NCBI GenBank assembly: GCA_963995505.1
Contig: OZ023192.1
Span: forward strand, 1,270,001 to 1,334,000
Reading direction: 5' to 3'
DNA length: 64,000 nucleotides
Origin: Hypericum androsaemum
Lineage: Eukaryota; Streptophyta; Magnoliopsida; Malpighiales; Hypericaceae
Positions 22,981-35,918 of this stretch are shown here, piece after piece. Every line of letters begins with the position of its first letter. The stretch's first letter is position 1. The notes beneath the pieces are model-generated. The model saw only the letters and a list, made by a program, of their open reading frames with translations. It did not search any database and had not been told where the DNA came from. Position numbers and translations under genes: made by a program.

Positions 22981-25900
22981 ATGTCGCAGGGTTCCCAGGT
23001 CCTGCCTTCCCTCCAGTCGATCAGGTCACTGCCTGGTGATTTTAGGTTCATTGGTTCACCGACTGATAGGTTAGTAAGAGCTCCTCCCGAAGCAGTCATT
23101 TCAAGTTTAAGCATCCCAGAGAATCATGGCTTGGGGCTTGCCAATGAGGACTCGCCATATGGTGCCACCTCAGTCTCCATGGAAGACAGAGTACCCGTGG
23201 GTGACGACGTTGTTGACACCGTTTGCTCCCCTTCTCCTTCAAACACGACCTCTAAGAACGAACGCAGATGGAGCGACACCAACTCCTATGCTGCAAAGAA
23301 GGTATTGTTCTGTATGAGTGGATTGGCATATTTGCTAAACTTCATGATGTTGCAGCACTGTTTCAACGAAGAAACATGTTACATTGTTTTAGCTGATTAT
23401 ATCAAGTTATGGATTCATTTCCAGACTTTTCTTCTCTCTGTTTGAGTTATAAACCTTTTCGGATTTGTTGTTTCAGAAACTTCAGTCTTGGTTCCAACTT
23501 CCCAATGGAAATTGGGCACTTGGGAAAATAATTTCCACATCAGGGACAGAAACTGTTATTCAATCGTCTGATGGAAAAGTAAGCCAGCCCCCCTATAAAT
23601 TTTGAGATTTTTTTCTCCACTCACTGATTCATTCATCACACTCTCTTCAAATAACAGGTTCTGAAGGTGAGAACAGATAGCCTCCTACCTGCAAATCCTG
23701 ATATTCTTGATGGAGTGGATGATCTGATGCAACTAAGTTACTTGCACGAGCCTTCCGTGTTGTACAATCTTGAAAATAGATATAATCAAGACATGATTTA
23801 TGTGAGTGTTGTTTTACCTTAATATTTGCCTGCACAACCAATTGTTATGGTGCCATCTTTCCCTAATAAATTGTTGCATTATGCAACTAGACAAAAGCAG
23901 GGCCTATTCTGGTCGCCATAAATCCATTCAAGCGAGTTCGTTTGTATGGAGATGATTGCATTGAAGCATACAGGAATAAATCTATAGAGAGTCCGCACGT
24001 ATATGCTATTGCAGACACAGCCATCAGGGAAATGGTCAGAGGTACATTATATCTGCAAGTTTGTTACTTTGATTTGACCAAAAGGACTATCAATTGTTTA
24101 CTGATTATGTTCTTTTTAATCTCTGTTGTCTGATATGCATTCCTGTTTTGTTTCTTCAGATGAAGTAAACCAGTCTATCATTATAAGGTTAGTAGAGCTG
24201 TGTACTGTAGATTGTACTTTGGTTGGTCCTATTTACTATCTTCTTATGTCAAGCCTAACCACATTGAAACCCTTCCTTACTTTGTCTTGCTTGCCGTCGT
24301 CTCCCTTTTCTCAATTGGTCATTTGTTTTCCCAGTGGTGAAAGCGGAGCCGGAAAAACGGAGACAGCTAAGATAGCAATGCAGTACTTGGCCGCTCTTGG
24401 TGGCGGTAGTGGGATTGAATATGAAATACTGGAAACCAATCCTATCCTAGAGGCCTTTGGTAATGCAAAGACTTTGAGGAATGATAACTCGAGCCGCTTC
24501 GTAAGCTTCTTCTCCTTGTTGCAAGGATACTAAGTGCATGCAGAGTTGTGTAGCTTGGTTTAATTTATAGGCCCTCTCAATTTAAGTATCTGTTCAAATT
24601 TGCCGCAGGGAAAGCTGATTGAGATTGACTTTAGTGAAACTGGAAAAATATCTGGTGCCAAGATCCAGACGTGTAAGATTATGGCCTAGTATTGTCCAAT
24701 TGTTGAATTTCAGTTTGTCCCAAATCCTAATCTTGACAATTGATGACTGACTCTTTCTCTGCACCTGTACATCGCTTCTCTTGGAATCACAGTTTTGCTT
24801 GAAAAGGTGAATGTTATTCTAGTTTCTAAGATTTTACAATCTTAATCAATTTGGAATTCTGAATTTAATCCTTTGAATGAACAGTCCAGAGTGGTGCAAT
24901 GCATGGACGGAGAGAGGTCATATCATATATTTTATCAGCTTTGTGCTGGAGCTCCATCTGCATTACGAGGTACTTTTTGCCACATATTATTGTGTAGATC
25001 ATTCAAGATTGTTCCCTTAGATAAATATTTAAAAGCTGGCCGGGAGTTAATTACCGAAATGTATGTCTGGTGAAAGGCTTAAAATTGAAAAGTAACGACA
25101 AATAATTCCAATCACTGATACACGAAATGTTACCAAATACTTTGCCAGGCAATATATTCTTTGCGATTATCTATTAAGATTTTTCCTCAGCAGACTAGAC
25201 TGAGCCATATGCAACTGATGAACTGACAATAATATATTCTGCCAGTATCTGGTCTTTGTTTATCCGGGCTAAGTTTCTCCTACTATAGATAAGAATCATT
25301 TGTTAATATTCTACCCTTCTAAATCTTTGTTATCTAACCCCTTCAACACTTGGTTGGAATGCAGAGAAAATAAATTTGAAGAGTGTCAGTGATTACAAGT
25401 ATTTGAGTCAGAGCAATTGTTATAACATCAATGGCGTGAATGATGCTGAAAATTTCCGCATCGTTACGGTACTATTTTGTTTTTATCCCACCATTTTTTT
25501 CTCTTCTGAGCTAATCGTTAGAGTTGTATCTCATACTGAAAAGTTGATTGTGTTAGGCATTACATATAAATCAAGCAGTTACACCAATTCATTAGCTTAA
25601 GCTTTCGAGTGGGAGATAGATTGCTGTACTAATCATGTCCATAAATGTCATTCTAATTCTTATATTTTCCAGGAAGCTTTGGATATAGTTCATGTTTCCA
25701 AGGAAGACCAAGAAAGTGTATTTGCCATGCTTGCTGCAGTTCTGTGGCTGGGAAACATCTCATTCACTATTGTGGACAATGAAAATCACGTTGAACCTGT
25801 GGCGGATGAAGGTACGACGTTTTTGAATTAGTTCGAGAGTCTACTCCATTACGCTCTATATCGGAACTTTGCAGGGTCCAGTTTTTTGTTTATCCATGTA

Positions 25901-28900
25901 ACTGTCACTAAGATGCCATTTAAGTGTACAACATTCTGCTGTTCTATTATATAACATTACCAAGAACAATAGTTCAAATTTCTGGCCTGTACTGATGCTT
26001 TGACAAGTGAGTGGCCTGAAAGTTGTATTTTGATGTCCAGGTTTAATCAGCGTTGCAGAATTGATTGGATGTGGGGTTGAAGCGCTTACATTAACTTTAT
26101 CAACAAGGAAAATGAAAGTTGGCAATGATATTATTGTTCAAAAGTTAACCTTATCACAGGTAAAGTTGCATTTTTTGTAGAATCTGTGTCCTAGTCACAT
26201 TTGGCTATTCTTCCACTGAAGATGCTAACTTTTTTTGCATGTATTATGTTCCATATTTCTATTTCGCTGACACTTGTTTATGTTTTCAGGCCATTGATAC
26301 GAGGGATGCTTTGGCAAAATCAATTTATGCTTGCTTGTTCGACTGGTTGGTTGAACAAATCAACAAATCCCTTGCAGTTGGCAAAAGGCGAACTGGAAGA
26401 TCCATCAGCATTCTTGATATCTATGGATTTGAATCATTCGAAGTACGTGTCACTCAAGCTGCTAAAGTACCTGTGCTTGTGTGGATATAAGCATGTGTGC
26501 ATGCGTGTTGCCATGCACATATGCGTGCCTCTAGCTGTCTTTCTTTTTCTTTAACTCGATTCATTTTCCAATTTCTTCTCCAGAGAAATAGCTTTGAGCA
26601 GTTTTGCATCAATTATGCTAACGAGAGACTGCAACAACACTTCAATCGCCACTTATTCAAGCTAGAACAGGAGGTATTTATCTTCTCTTCTCGGTTTTCA
26701 GGTTTTTCACATATTCTCAACTGTTCATAGACTGAGTTTCAAATTGTACAAAAGAAAATAAAGCGAAGCCATCTGCTAGAAAGAAATAAGTGCTAAGTAG
26801 TAAACTGTATCTCTAGATAATTCTTTCTTTCCTTGTCATCTTCAGGAATATATCCAGGATGGCATTGACTGGGCAAAAGTTGATTTCGAAGACAACGAAG
26901 ACTGCCTCAATCTTTTTGAAAAGGTACATAGCCTGTTGTCTATAGTGCATTGCAAAATGGATAAGATGGGAACTGTTTTTCAACCCGTTGCCCATCAGGA
27001 TTGTTTTTTTCTGGATTGCATGGATATTTCTGTGAACATATTAAATGATGAAGCACAATGGCGTGCTAGGACTCATATCGCTGACCCGATCTAATGGAGA
27101 AATCTATGATGTTGACCGAATGTTTTGTTAAACTTCTCTGCAGAAACCACTGGGTTTACTGTCCTTGTTGGACGAGGAATCCACTTTTCCCAACGGGACA
27201 GATTTGAGCTTTGCCAACAAGCTTGAGCGGCATTTGAGTACTAACTCTTGCTTCAGAGAAGAACGGGGGAAGGCTTTCTCTGTTAGCCATTATGCTGGAG
27301 AGGTACCTACCTTTTGATTGAACTTATTCATTTCTTGCCACGAATACTTGTACCTCATGTCAGTTCCCCAACGTGGGAGAAATACTTGGGAGTATTTGCA
27401 ATCACTTCTTCCTTCATGCTAATTATTCTTTTGCCAGGAAATGATATTCTTTCCGATTTTATCTGATTTATTGTTCAGGTGAAGTATGACACAACTGGAT
27501 TTCTGGAGAAAAACAGGGATCTTTTACATTTGGATTCCATTCAACTCCTCTCGTCCTGTTCGAGTCACCTTCCTCAGCATTTTGCTTCCAGTATGCTTGC
27601 TCAATCAGATAAGCCTGTAGTCGGCCCTTTACATAGAGCAGGTGGAGCAGACTCACAGAAGCTAAGTGTGGCTACAAAGTTCAAGGTAATGTTTACTTGG
27701 TGGACCAATACTTTGCGAGTGTGAACGCTAAAGGTGGCACTTTATTGGAACATATTTTTGGAGCCTTTCACTTTTGGAAAGACAATTTTCATAACACTAT
27801 TTCCTAAATGAGATCTCTTCTTTGGGACATCTTGTTCCAGCTCAAAACCACTTTTTGTTTCCTATATGTTCGACTTCTTGGCTATTCAGTTTGTTCTAAG
27901 AAAGTTTCAGTTAGCTAAGTTTTCGACTGAAGACAATATTTTTTTCTAGGAATTCAACCTCTTGGCTATGGATCAGTTTGCTAAACCTTGTTAAAGATTT
28001 GCAATTTTGCTCAAATCGAATAGCCATCTTTCCTCCCATGCTTAGATTTTGAGCTGTCACTTGAGATTTCTTGATTCAATGGATCACTAATATTGTACCA
28101 TAATCACTGCCTAATATCGTTCTCACGAACTTCCAGAGCCAACTGTTCCAATTGATGCAACGCTTGGAAAGTACCACGCCACATTTCATACGATGTATAA
28201 AACCCAACAATGTACAGTCTCCTGGATCATATGAACAAGGACTTGTACTGCAACAGCTCAGATGTTGCGGTGTCCTGGAGGTCGTTCGTATATCAAGATC
28301 TGGATTTCCTACCAGAATGTCACACCAAAAGTTTGCTAGAAGGTACATGACATTGATCCCTCATAGTCATCAACTCTCTCTCTCTCTCTTTCTGGTTTTG
28401 TGGGTCGTAGATGTGTTTGTTTTCGTCTATGAAGATATCTATTGAGCAGTTTGTCCTGATTTTGCTTCAGATATGGTTTTCTCTTGTTGGAGAGCGTTGC
28501 ATCTCGGGATCCGCTGAGTGTTTCAGTAGCAATTCTCCACCAGTTTGGTATATTGCCTGAAATGTATCAAGTTGGCTACACAAAGTTATTTTTCCGAACT
28601 GGACAGGTAAGTCATACATAATATAATTCAGACATGTACACAACATACTTAGATGTTACACTTGATACAGTGTCCAAATGATTCTCTCGAGTCCGTGAAC
28701 TTGTCTGATGGGATTTATCAGTCCAAAATGTAAATTTCTGCTTGCGATGAGGACTTTACTGGTGATAAGAATAGATTCTCGGCATACTTATTTGTGTTTA
28801 CTTGATGAACTCATTGAGGTAAACTTGAAAAGGGTTGAGTAGTTCTGGTGCTTGATCCTCTAATGTCCCTTCAAATGAGAGTTGTGAATTTTATCAGCTT

Positions 28901-30286
28901 TTATATGAGCTGTGCATGTGACAAGAGAATCCATGCAGATTGGGATGCTGGAGGACACAAGAAATCGGACCCTTCGTGGAATCTTGTGCGTCCAAAGCTG
29001 TTTCAGAGGGCACAGAGCCCGTTGTCACTTAAGAGATCTTAAGACGGGCATTGCCACTCTTCAATCTTGTAATTCTCTTTCAAGTCCTAAATTCTTTCTT
29101 CTTCACTTTTGCTCATCATTCTATATGGAAGATGTTAAATCGCTGTTCTTGTTTAGTGATTATTCGTTATCTCTTTATGTAGTTGTTCGGGGCGAGAAAG
29201 CCAGAAAAGAGTATGCGGTTTTACTTCAGAGACATAGGTCTGCTGTTATTATACAAAAACATATCAAAAGCAAGGTCTCCAAGAGCAAGTATGAGGACAT
29301 TCGAGGCGCATCAATCACAATCCAATCAGGTGCATTCTATTATCCTTATCTATCAGCTTTATTGAGATTCATCACCATTGGGGCTATTCGGTTTGACTCT
29401 AAGCTCGTGCATGCATCATTCTACAAGTACAGCAACTTATGCTTTCTGTGTACATCTCTTGCAGCTATTCGAGGATGGTTGGTTAGAAGATGTTCAGGAA
29501 ATATAGGATTGCTGAATTTTGGGAGCGACAAGGTATTACTATGAGAAAGATCGTATATGGTCCATTTACGTAGTCTTGGTTACGTTTTGATGAGTTCTAA
29601 TTTGTGATGAAATCATGATATGCTAGGTAAACGAGTCGGATGAGGTTCTGGTTAAGGCATCATTCCTTGCCGAACTACAAAGACGAGTTCTTAAAGCCGA
29701 AGCAGCTCTTAGAGAGAAAGAAGAGGAGAATGATATACTTAACCAAAAGCTTCAGCAATATGAGGGCCGCTGGTCCGAATACGAGCTTAAGATGAAGTCC
29801 ATGGAAGAAGTGTGGCAAAAGCAGATGCGATCTCTACAGTCTAGTCTCTCAATTGCAAAGAAGAGCCTAGCTATCGATGACTCGGAGAGAAACTCGGATG
29901 CTTCTGTCAATGCAAGTGATGAAAGAGATGGTAGCTGGGAATCAGGAAGCAACTATCGGACTCAAGACAGTAATGGCGTCAGACCAATGGGTGCAGGCTT
30001 GAGTGTGATTAGCCGGTTGGCGGAGGAATTCGAGCAAAGGAGTCAGGTGTTTGGCGACGATGCCAAATTCTTGGTGGAGGTGAAATCGGGTCAGGTCGAA
30101 GCTAGTTTGAACCCTGACAGAGAGCTGAGAAGGTTGAAGCAAATGTTTGAGTCCTGGAAGAAGGACTACGGATCTAGATTACGCGAAACCAAGGTGATCC
30201 TGAATAAGCTCGGGAGCGAAGAAAGTGCGGTCGACAGAGTGAAAAAGAAGTGGTGGTTGAGGAGGAATAGCACAAGATTTAGCTAA
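22981..30286 (+). CDS. Myosin class VIII heavy chain (ATM1/ATM2-like)
   Basis: Coding exons: 22981-23301, 23477-23578, 23658-23801, 23891-24041, 24160-24187, 24335-24500, 24609-24672, 24793-24806, 24885-24969, 25365-25468, 25673-25811, 26041-26159, 26290-26442, 26584-26673, 26846-26923, 27144-27302, 27479-27685, 28137-28342, 28471-28606, 28939-29068, 29183-29329, 29465-29532, 29627-30286. All phases join, giving about 1156 residues, the usual class VIII size. Order: class VIII N-terminal extension (~150 residues); motor with P-loop GESGAGKT (~250-258), switch I NDNSSRF (~298-304) and switch [12 protein letters not shown] (521-530); converter end [11 protein letters not shown] (~822); three or four IQ motifs for calmodulin-type light chains; short coiled coil ([17 protein letters not shown]); basic tail. 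Class VIII myosins are actin motors at plasmodesmata, the cell plate and endocytic sites. Exon 8 is a 14-nt microexon. No lesion seen; the paralogue (ATM1 or ATM2) cannot be assigned by eye. Confidence 0.96.
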
Positions 30287-30989
30287 AATTGCTCCATGTA
30301 TCTGCAATCATCTAGGCATTCTTATAAAAGTTTTTACTTATGAGCGGAATGTAGAGAGCGAACGCGACGATATCACAGAAGCATTTGGTAAATGACAGAG
30401 CCTAGATTCAAGGCTCAAGACAATCTTGTATATCACCATTAATGCAGTATCTTCTTCCCTGGTGCTGGATTTTCTTTAAACAGGCGTTGTCTCTTATTCT
30501 GCTGTTCTAACAGGTCAACGTTCAACTCCACGGTCCCCAAGTTGCCTGCAATACGGAACATCAGGTCCATTTCGAAAAATAGAACTCGAACAACTTCCGC
30601 CTGCTGCAATGCTCGTCATCTGCAGCACGGAATAGGTATGTGTATGGTTTCAGGAGTTGAGCCTTCAGAGCTTTCAGCTCATCCTGCATATAACGGACTA
30701 GGTATCGACGCGATCGAACAAGTTTTCCAGGACTTGAAGCTGATTTGTATAACGACTCCCCCTCCCGGCTCGCGCGTCCTCGAGGCTCGAGTCCAGTAAA
30801 TGAGTGCACCACCTGCAGAAACCATGGTGATTTGCAGAATCCCATACAAAGGCAAGGAGAAGCTCATCAATTAATGTTGGTCACACAAAATCTTAGTACG
30901 TCAGTTTAATAGTTCAATAAAACTATCCGTCCTAAATGTCTTGAACCCAAGACATTCTTAATGTTGTTAATGTCAGGACGTTCCTCATG
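30287..30989 (+). other. Myosin 3' UTR and the start of the duplicated block
   Basis: The 3' UTR follows the stop at 30284-30286. From about 30405 onward the sequence recurs downstream: 30405 onward matches 47788 onward, 30560 matches 45037, and 30768 matches 54670. This shows that the myosin 3' flank is the left edge of the duplicated unit. Confidence 0.75.
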
Positions 30990-31062
30990 TACTCTCCACA
31001 GAAGGGCTGCGGACTAATGTCATAAACATCGACATTAGCCCGAAGCCCTTGAGGGAGAGTTC
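30990..31062 (-). ncRNA. MIR477: MIR477-type microRNA precursor, copy 1
   Basis: The minus strand folds into a long hairpin. The 5' arm at 31060-31040 reads ACTCTCCC..., with core CTCTCCCTCAAGGGCTTC. It pairs with a 3' arm at 31014-30991 containing GCAGCCCTTCTG and GGAGAGT, and CTAATGTC/GACATTAG closes the terminal loop. The 5' arm matches the miR477 family as I remember it; members repress GRAS and defence- or phenylpropanoid-related transcripts in several eudicots. The same 21-nt arm is identical in all four copies here, while the opposite arm varies, as expected for a conserved mature microRNA. Expression cannot be seen from sequence. Copy 1 lies about 0.7 kb past the myosin stop, antisense to it. 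Confidence 0.8.
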
Positions 31063-31121
31063 ACGAGACGCCGCCCTGATAAACCGCTGAGAGTGCTTAG
31101 CTTCTAGTTGTATTATATTAA

Positions 31122-31168
31122 CATTGGCTGCCAATGCTTCTTATAGGCGATGAGAAATCTTCATCGCC
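31122..31168 (-). other. Paired small hairpins 5' of the microRNA foldback (conserved in all copies)
   Basis: Two inverted repeats in series: CATTGGC/GCCAATG at 31122-31136 and GGCGATGA/TCATCGCC at 31146-31168. They recur at 45522-45569, 48427-48475 and 55020-55068. On the minus strand they would lie about 60-110 nt upstream of the microRNA 5' arm, within the primary transcript. The first stem shows a paired change between copies (see findings). Confidence 0.6.
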
Positions 31169-31169
31169 T

Positions 31170-31755
31170 CCGTATATTTCTATTCCATATCGTAGTTGGA
31201 TAATACAGACAGCTATTGATCGTGTCGGGGAATAAGTTCTTTCATCCTTAGCTTCTAGAGAGGGGAATTTGGATTATAATTTCCGTATTCAGCTCAAAAC
31301 TCTAAAGTTTTCTACACTTGTTGCAATTTTTAATATGAGATTTTCTCCAACACGCCACTTGAAACAAAGTTCAGCAAATTGAAATTTGTACAAGTTTGAC
31401 AGTAACTTTCGTGCTTTCTAAAAGGAGTTGTGGAAGAACCACGGACTATGGATTTCGATAGAGCAATTGAGTTCGTAAATACCAAATGACCATTAACCTA
31501 CTGACACAACTAATAATTCGAAAAAAAAACACGAGGGGTGCCTCTTCACGTGGGTTAATTATCTGCTTGTCAACCGAAGAGAATTGACATAGAGTTATCT
31601 CCAAATCCTTTTCAATCTGGAGATATCAGATTCTGTGAGACCTGGTGCTTCTTGATGTAAACATGCACGTTGTTAAAGCTGCAAAAACTAATTTTACACG
31701 TAACATGCAGTAAGTTTTGGTTGATAAACACCTGATATCCCAATGCCTCTTGATC
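31170..31755. repeat. Duplicated-unit spacer, unit 1
   Basis: Non-coding sequence with clear copies at 45570-46175, 48475-48975 and 55070-55640. Conserved landmarks include CACGTGGGTTAATTATCTG, GAATTGACATA...GAGTTATCTCC and AAACATGCACGTTGTTAAAG. No coding frame is shared between copies. Confidence 0.75.
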
Positions 31756-32090
31756 CGGGGCCCATTCGGTGCTGGAAATATGGAGCCTGCAGCACTATAG
31801 TGCAGGTTTGACGTGCGTGTGCCAGAATTTTTTTCAAAAAAAATTTTGAAATTTCGACAGATCATAACTTTTGACTCATTTAGAATTTTTGTTATTATAA
31901 TATATTTTTGGAAAGAGAATTTAAAGATCTAAACGAATGACGACTTTGTTTTTTGAAAATCGATGTGCCGTTGATTTTTTCTGTTGAGATTTTTGTGCCG
32001 TTGGGATGATGTGCCATTGGAATTTTTGTGCCATTGTGACATTTTTGCCGTTGGAAGGCTTGTTGTCAAATTTGTGCTAAATCTGGCCCG
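31756..32090. mobile_element. Small inserted element in unit 1 (MITE candidate)
   Basis: Comparison with the other units shows 335 extra bases here. It starts CGGGGCCCATT and ends AAATCTGGCCCG (short inverted termini), flanked by TCTTGATC and TCTTGATT, probably a decayed 8-9 bp target duplication. The interior repeats TTTTTGTGCCGTTGG/ATTTTTGTGCCATTG several times and has a GCACTATAGTGC palindrome near 31790. Class uncertain. Confidence 0.5.
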
Positions 32091-32297
32091 TTCTTGATTC
32101 AACTAATTAATGTTTGAATTGAATATTATTTTTAAAAAGTGAAACTCGATATGCAAAACATGGCAAGTAAAGAGAGTATTTCTTTTACTAACTAAACAAA
32201 TATGTTTAGATTTATTGATTCTAGCATCAATATTAAAAAATCTATTTCATTTGAGATGAACTCTCTTAGTAGAAATTCACTTTATGGATATTTATAG

Positions 32298-33440
32298 GGG
32301 ATAATTACCCTAACGTCACTCATATTTTAGCAAACTTTCTTTTTAGTTTTTATTGTTTTTAATAATCTTTCTCGGTCCTTCTAGTTTGAAATAATGCACT
32401 TTTTTGGTCCCTGGTTCTGACACCGAAAAATAACTCCGACGAAAAGGCACCTGTTAAAAAAACAAAAAAATACACCTTCAACCTCAAAGAACACCAAAAA
32501 CATCAAGAACATCCCAATTGAAAATCAATAACACTCAATTAACTAAACACCAATAACACATCAATTAACACCAACAAAATCTAATTAACCCGAAAACCAA
32601 AAACTGGATTTCTAACTAAACACCAACACAATTAACTGCACCATGCTCACCCCTGCCGTCGCCATTCCGTACCTCGCATGTACCAGTCTCTATGGAGGAG
32701 CAACCTTGAAGAAGACCCAAGTTCGATGGAGACGTCGACGTGGCTTGGCAACGGTGCTTCTCAGAGCGACGGTTTGTCGAGGTTGGGATGGACAGATCCG
32801 GTGACAGTTATGGATGGACCATGACAGAGCTGGAGGGAGACGGCCGGGGAGCGGGAGAAGATCCAGACGCTCGGCTTGGGGCGGGAGCAGCGGCTGTTCG
32901 GGAGGGGGACGAGCGAGGGACAGGTGGCGGCGGGGCGAGGAGGTAGGATCAGGTACCAGGAGAAGCTGACCTGCCACAACTTGGTGTTCTCGACCCCCGG
33001 CGACGATGGCCGAATGCTCGATCGGGATTATAGCGAGAGATCCCTCCCGAACAGCCACGACTTCCTTTTTCGATTGGTGGGGCATTTGGTTCTGGGGTCA
33101 AATTAATTTCTGATTCAATTGGTTTTGGTTGGTTGATTGGAAATTAATTTTTGTTTATTTTAGGGTTCTTGGTTGTTTAATTTGGTATTCATGATTATTT
33201 AATTGATGCTCTTGATGTTAGTTCCGGTGTTCTTGAGGTCGAAGAAGGTGAGATTTTTTATTTTTTTAACTAAGGAGCATTTTGGTTGGTCCTTACATGT
33301 AAAATTTTGCCGGAGTTATTTTTAACCAGGGACTTACAAAGTGTATTATTTCAAAATAGAAGGACCGAGAAAGATTATTAAAAATATTAAGGATTAAAAG
33401 GGAGTTTGCTCAAATATCAGAAACCTTAGGGTAATTATTC
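32298..33440. mobile_element. MULE-type non-autonomous element (element A), 9-bp target duplication
   Basis: Ends GGGATAATTACCCTAA... and ...TTAGGGTAATTATTCC are inverted repeats, and similarity continues for ~100 bp (GAGCAAACTCCC against AGCAAACTTTC). Direct repeats TATTTATAG (32289-32297) and TATTAATAG (33441-33449), 8 of 9 identical, flank it. The other units lack the insert and read straight across. A 9-bp duplication with long TIRs indicates Mutator-like transposition. The centre (32650-33100) is GC-rich with a 131-codon Pro/Arg-rich minus-strand frame that could be a captured host gene piece. No transposase. Confidence 0.8.
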
Positions 33441-33449
33441 CTATTAATA

Positions 33450-33629
33450 GCTACTCATGCAGACGTGGCATGATGTCATCGAATTAAATATTACTATTGT
33501 TATAAAAAGCTGACTAGTGTCTCGATAAGTCATAAGAAAATTTGGGCAATATTAAACTCTAACACCACTGAATTAACTAATTTAATTTTGAATTCAGCAA
33601 TATTTTTGTATGATGACAAATTTTACAAT
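33450..33629. repeat. Duplicated-unit segment between two insertions
   Basis: Matches 46425-46600, 49240-49430 and 53515-53720 (landmark GACGTGGCATGAT, then AAAGCTGACTA). It shows that unit 1 continues between the MULE and the LTR element. Confidence 0.8.
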
Positions 33630-35918
33630 TGTTGCGGAGAAAGTGGGTACAAGAACGTCAAGACTACCCGAGATGGATCCGGAGTGGTCGTCCCAAGGTC
33701 AGCCTAACGGAGAGGGTGAAAAAAGAGTGAACCTTAGACGTTCAATCTAAGGGAGAGGGAGAAAAAAGGACTACGGGCTACGAGATAAAAAGTAAAGATA
33801 GTTGTTGTTTGATGTGTTGGTGATGTCCGTTCTCTCGCCCGAGCCCTCCTTATATAGAGTGCCTTGACCTAACCACCGCGCCTTCACAATAGGAAATCCT
33901 AAACCGCCTCCAAGACCTTCGGCTCCAAGTCTCAATCCCGAGAGATCCGCTTCAAATTATTTGTTCCTAACATGACGGGATCCTCTCGGCTCAATACAAG
34001 CCGTCTTCCTTAAATGAGCAAATCCCATCCTCGGATAGGAAGCTTTCAAAACGTGACGACCAAGCGATCGCAGCCTAAAGAGGAACTTACCAAGTCTTGC
34101 CAAATATTGAGAATCTCGGCTCAAGTTAGGAAACTATAGACCGTTTTGACCTTCTCGAATCTCCCACGCAAAATCTTGACTCAAGTCCGTCATCGCCCAA
34201 GACGGACATCTCGTCAGGCCCAAAGTGAATCTCAAAATGGGCTCAAGCTAACGGCCTCCTCAACCAAAGTGGACCTATTCCCGGAATTGCCTTCCCGCCT
34301 ATGAAGGTCAAATGAGCTTCCCGCTCGGGTCCAAGTTGGCTTCTCACCTCCGGCTTCTCGCCTTAGGCTCCTCGCTCGTCTTCTCGCCGTAGGCTTCCGG
34401 CCTTAAGTTTCTCGCCCGACTTCCCGCTTTAGGCTTCTCGCTCGGCCTCTCGCCGTAGGCCTCTCACTCGGCCTCTCGCCACTTGGCCTCTCGCTCGGCC
34501 CTTTGCCACTCGGCCTCTCGCTCGGCCTCTCGCCGTAGGCCTCTCACTCGGCCTCTCGCCACTCGGCCTCTCGCTCGGCGTTTCGCTACTCGACCTCTTG
34601 CCGTAGGCCTCTCACTCGGCTCCTCGCCACTCGGCCTCTCGCTCGGCATTTCGCCACTAGACCTCTTGCCGTAGGCCTCTCACTCGGCTCCTCGCTCGTG
34701 CCTCCTACCGGCCTCTCGTCTATTTGAGTCGGACGAGTTTCTCGATAGGACTCGGCCATGTGGGCGAAAAGAGCCCTCGCTCGGTCTCGCCTTCGTGGGC
34801 GAGAGGAGCCTCTCGCCCGGATCACCAACGTGAGCGAGAAGAGCCCTCGCTCGGTCTCGCCTATGTGGGCGAGAGGGGCCTCTCGCCCGGGCTCCTCGTG
34901 AGCGAGAAGAGCCCTCGCTTGGTCTCGCCTATGCGGGCGAGAGGAGCCTCTCGCCCGGGCTCCTCGTGAGCGAGAAGAGTCCTCGCTCGGTCTCGCCTAT
35001 GCGGGCGAGAGGGGCCTCTCGCCCGGGCTCCTCGTGAGCGAGAAGAGTCCTCGCTCGGTCTCGCCTATGTGGGCGAGGGGGGCCTCTTGCCCGGGCTCCT
35101 TGTTCCGACGAACCCAAGCCGATTCCCCACATCCGGAGATAGACCGCCATCACTCCGAGACAATAATTTCGTGCTCCAACACCGCCTTAAAGTCCAATGC
35201 GGACTTAAACGACCACTTCAAGTGGGCCGAGTGGTCCAACTCGGACATCCTACTTAGCGGACCGAGGTGCCCAACTCGGACATATCGACTTCACGGACTG
35301 AAGTGTCAAACCCGGACATCCAACTTCGAGGGCACAACCTGGACATCCCGGATGGCTTGGGAGATAGGACATCCACTCGGACTTCAAGGATGGGGCGCTC
35401 ACTCAGACTTCAAGGATGGGACGCCCACTCGGAGTTCACGGATGGGGCGTCCACTTTCGAACTCAGAGCAAATATCCGCGTTAAACTACATTTTTGACCT
35501 CCTTCTGCTCCGAATCAGAAAATGTTGTAAAACAAAGAGTTGTAGATCCACGTCTTAGCTTTCCATACAAACTTGAATTGTCTCATTTAGATCTCCAGAT
35601 AGAAAGTTATGAGCATTTTACGGAGGAGCATTACCCAGGCAGGCGAGAGGCTGACCGAACCGGGAGCTTTGGTCTTGGAAGCCGTCTATCATCACCGGTT
35701 TCGACCAAGTAAGACCATCTTCGGACTCAATGGAGGGAAGACCATCTACAACCTCTTTCCAACTCAAAATCGGAAGTGATTGCTTTGAGACAACACCACC
35801 CACCGATCACTTTCAGACCACATCGGTCACCGGTAAACCGGTCACCCGATCACCTTGCGACCACACCGGGTACCTCAAAATATATTAACAATGTCGAGAT
35901 TATTTTTATACCTCAACA
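33630..35918 (-). repeat. 3' LTR of the retrotransposon
   Basis: 2,289 bp. It contains a GC-rich block of CTCGGCCTCTCGCC-type short repeats (about 34430-34720) and four 68-bp tandem units starting near 34832, 34900, 34968 and 35036. The many open frames read from it on both strands are products of this repeat composition. Confidence 0.93.

Noticed and set aside
30542..30845. Short frames past the myosin stop, on both strands
   Set aside because: The same region in the other three units has stops and indels, so no coding constraint is visible.
34464..35153. Many overlapping Arg/Ser/Pro-rich frames on both strands (and the matching set at 39794-40379)
   Set aside because: They arise from GC-rich short tandem repeats in the LTRs and occur on both strands at once; no domain is seen.
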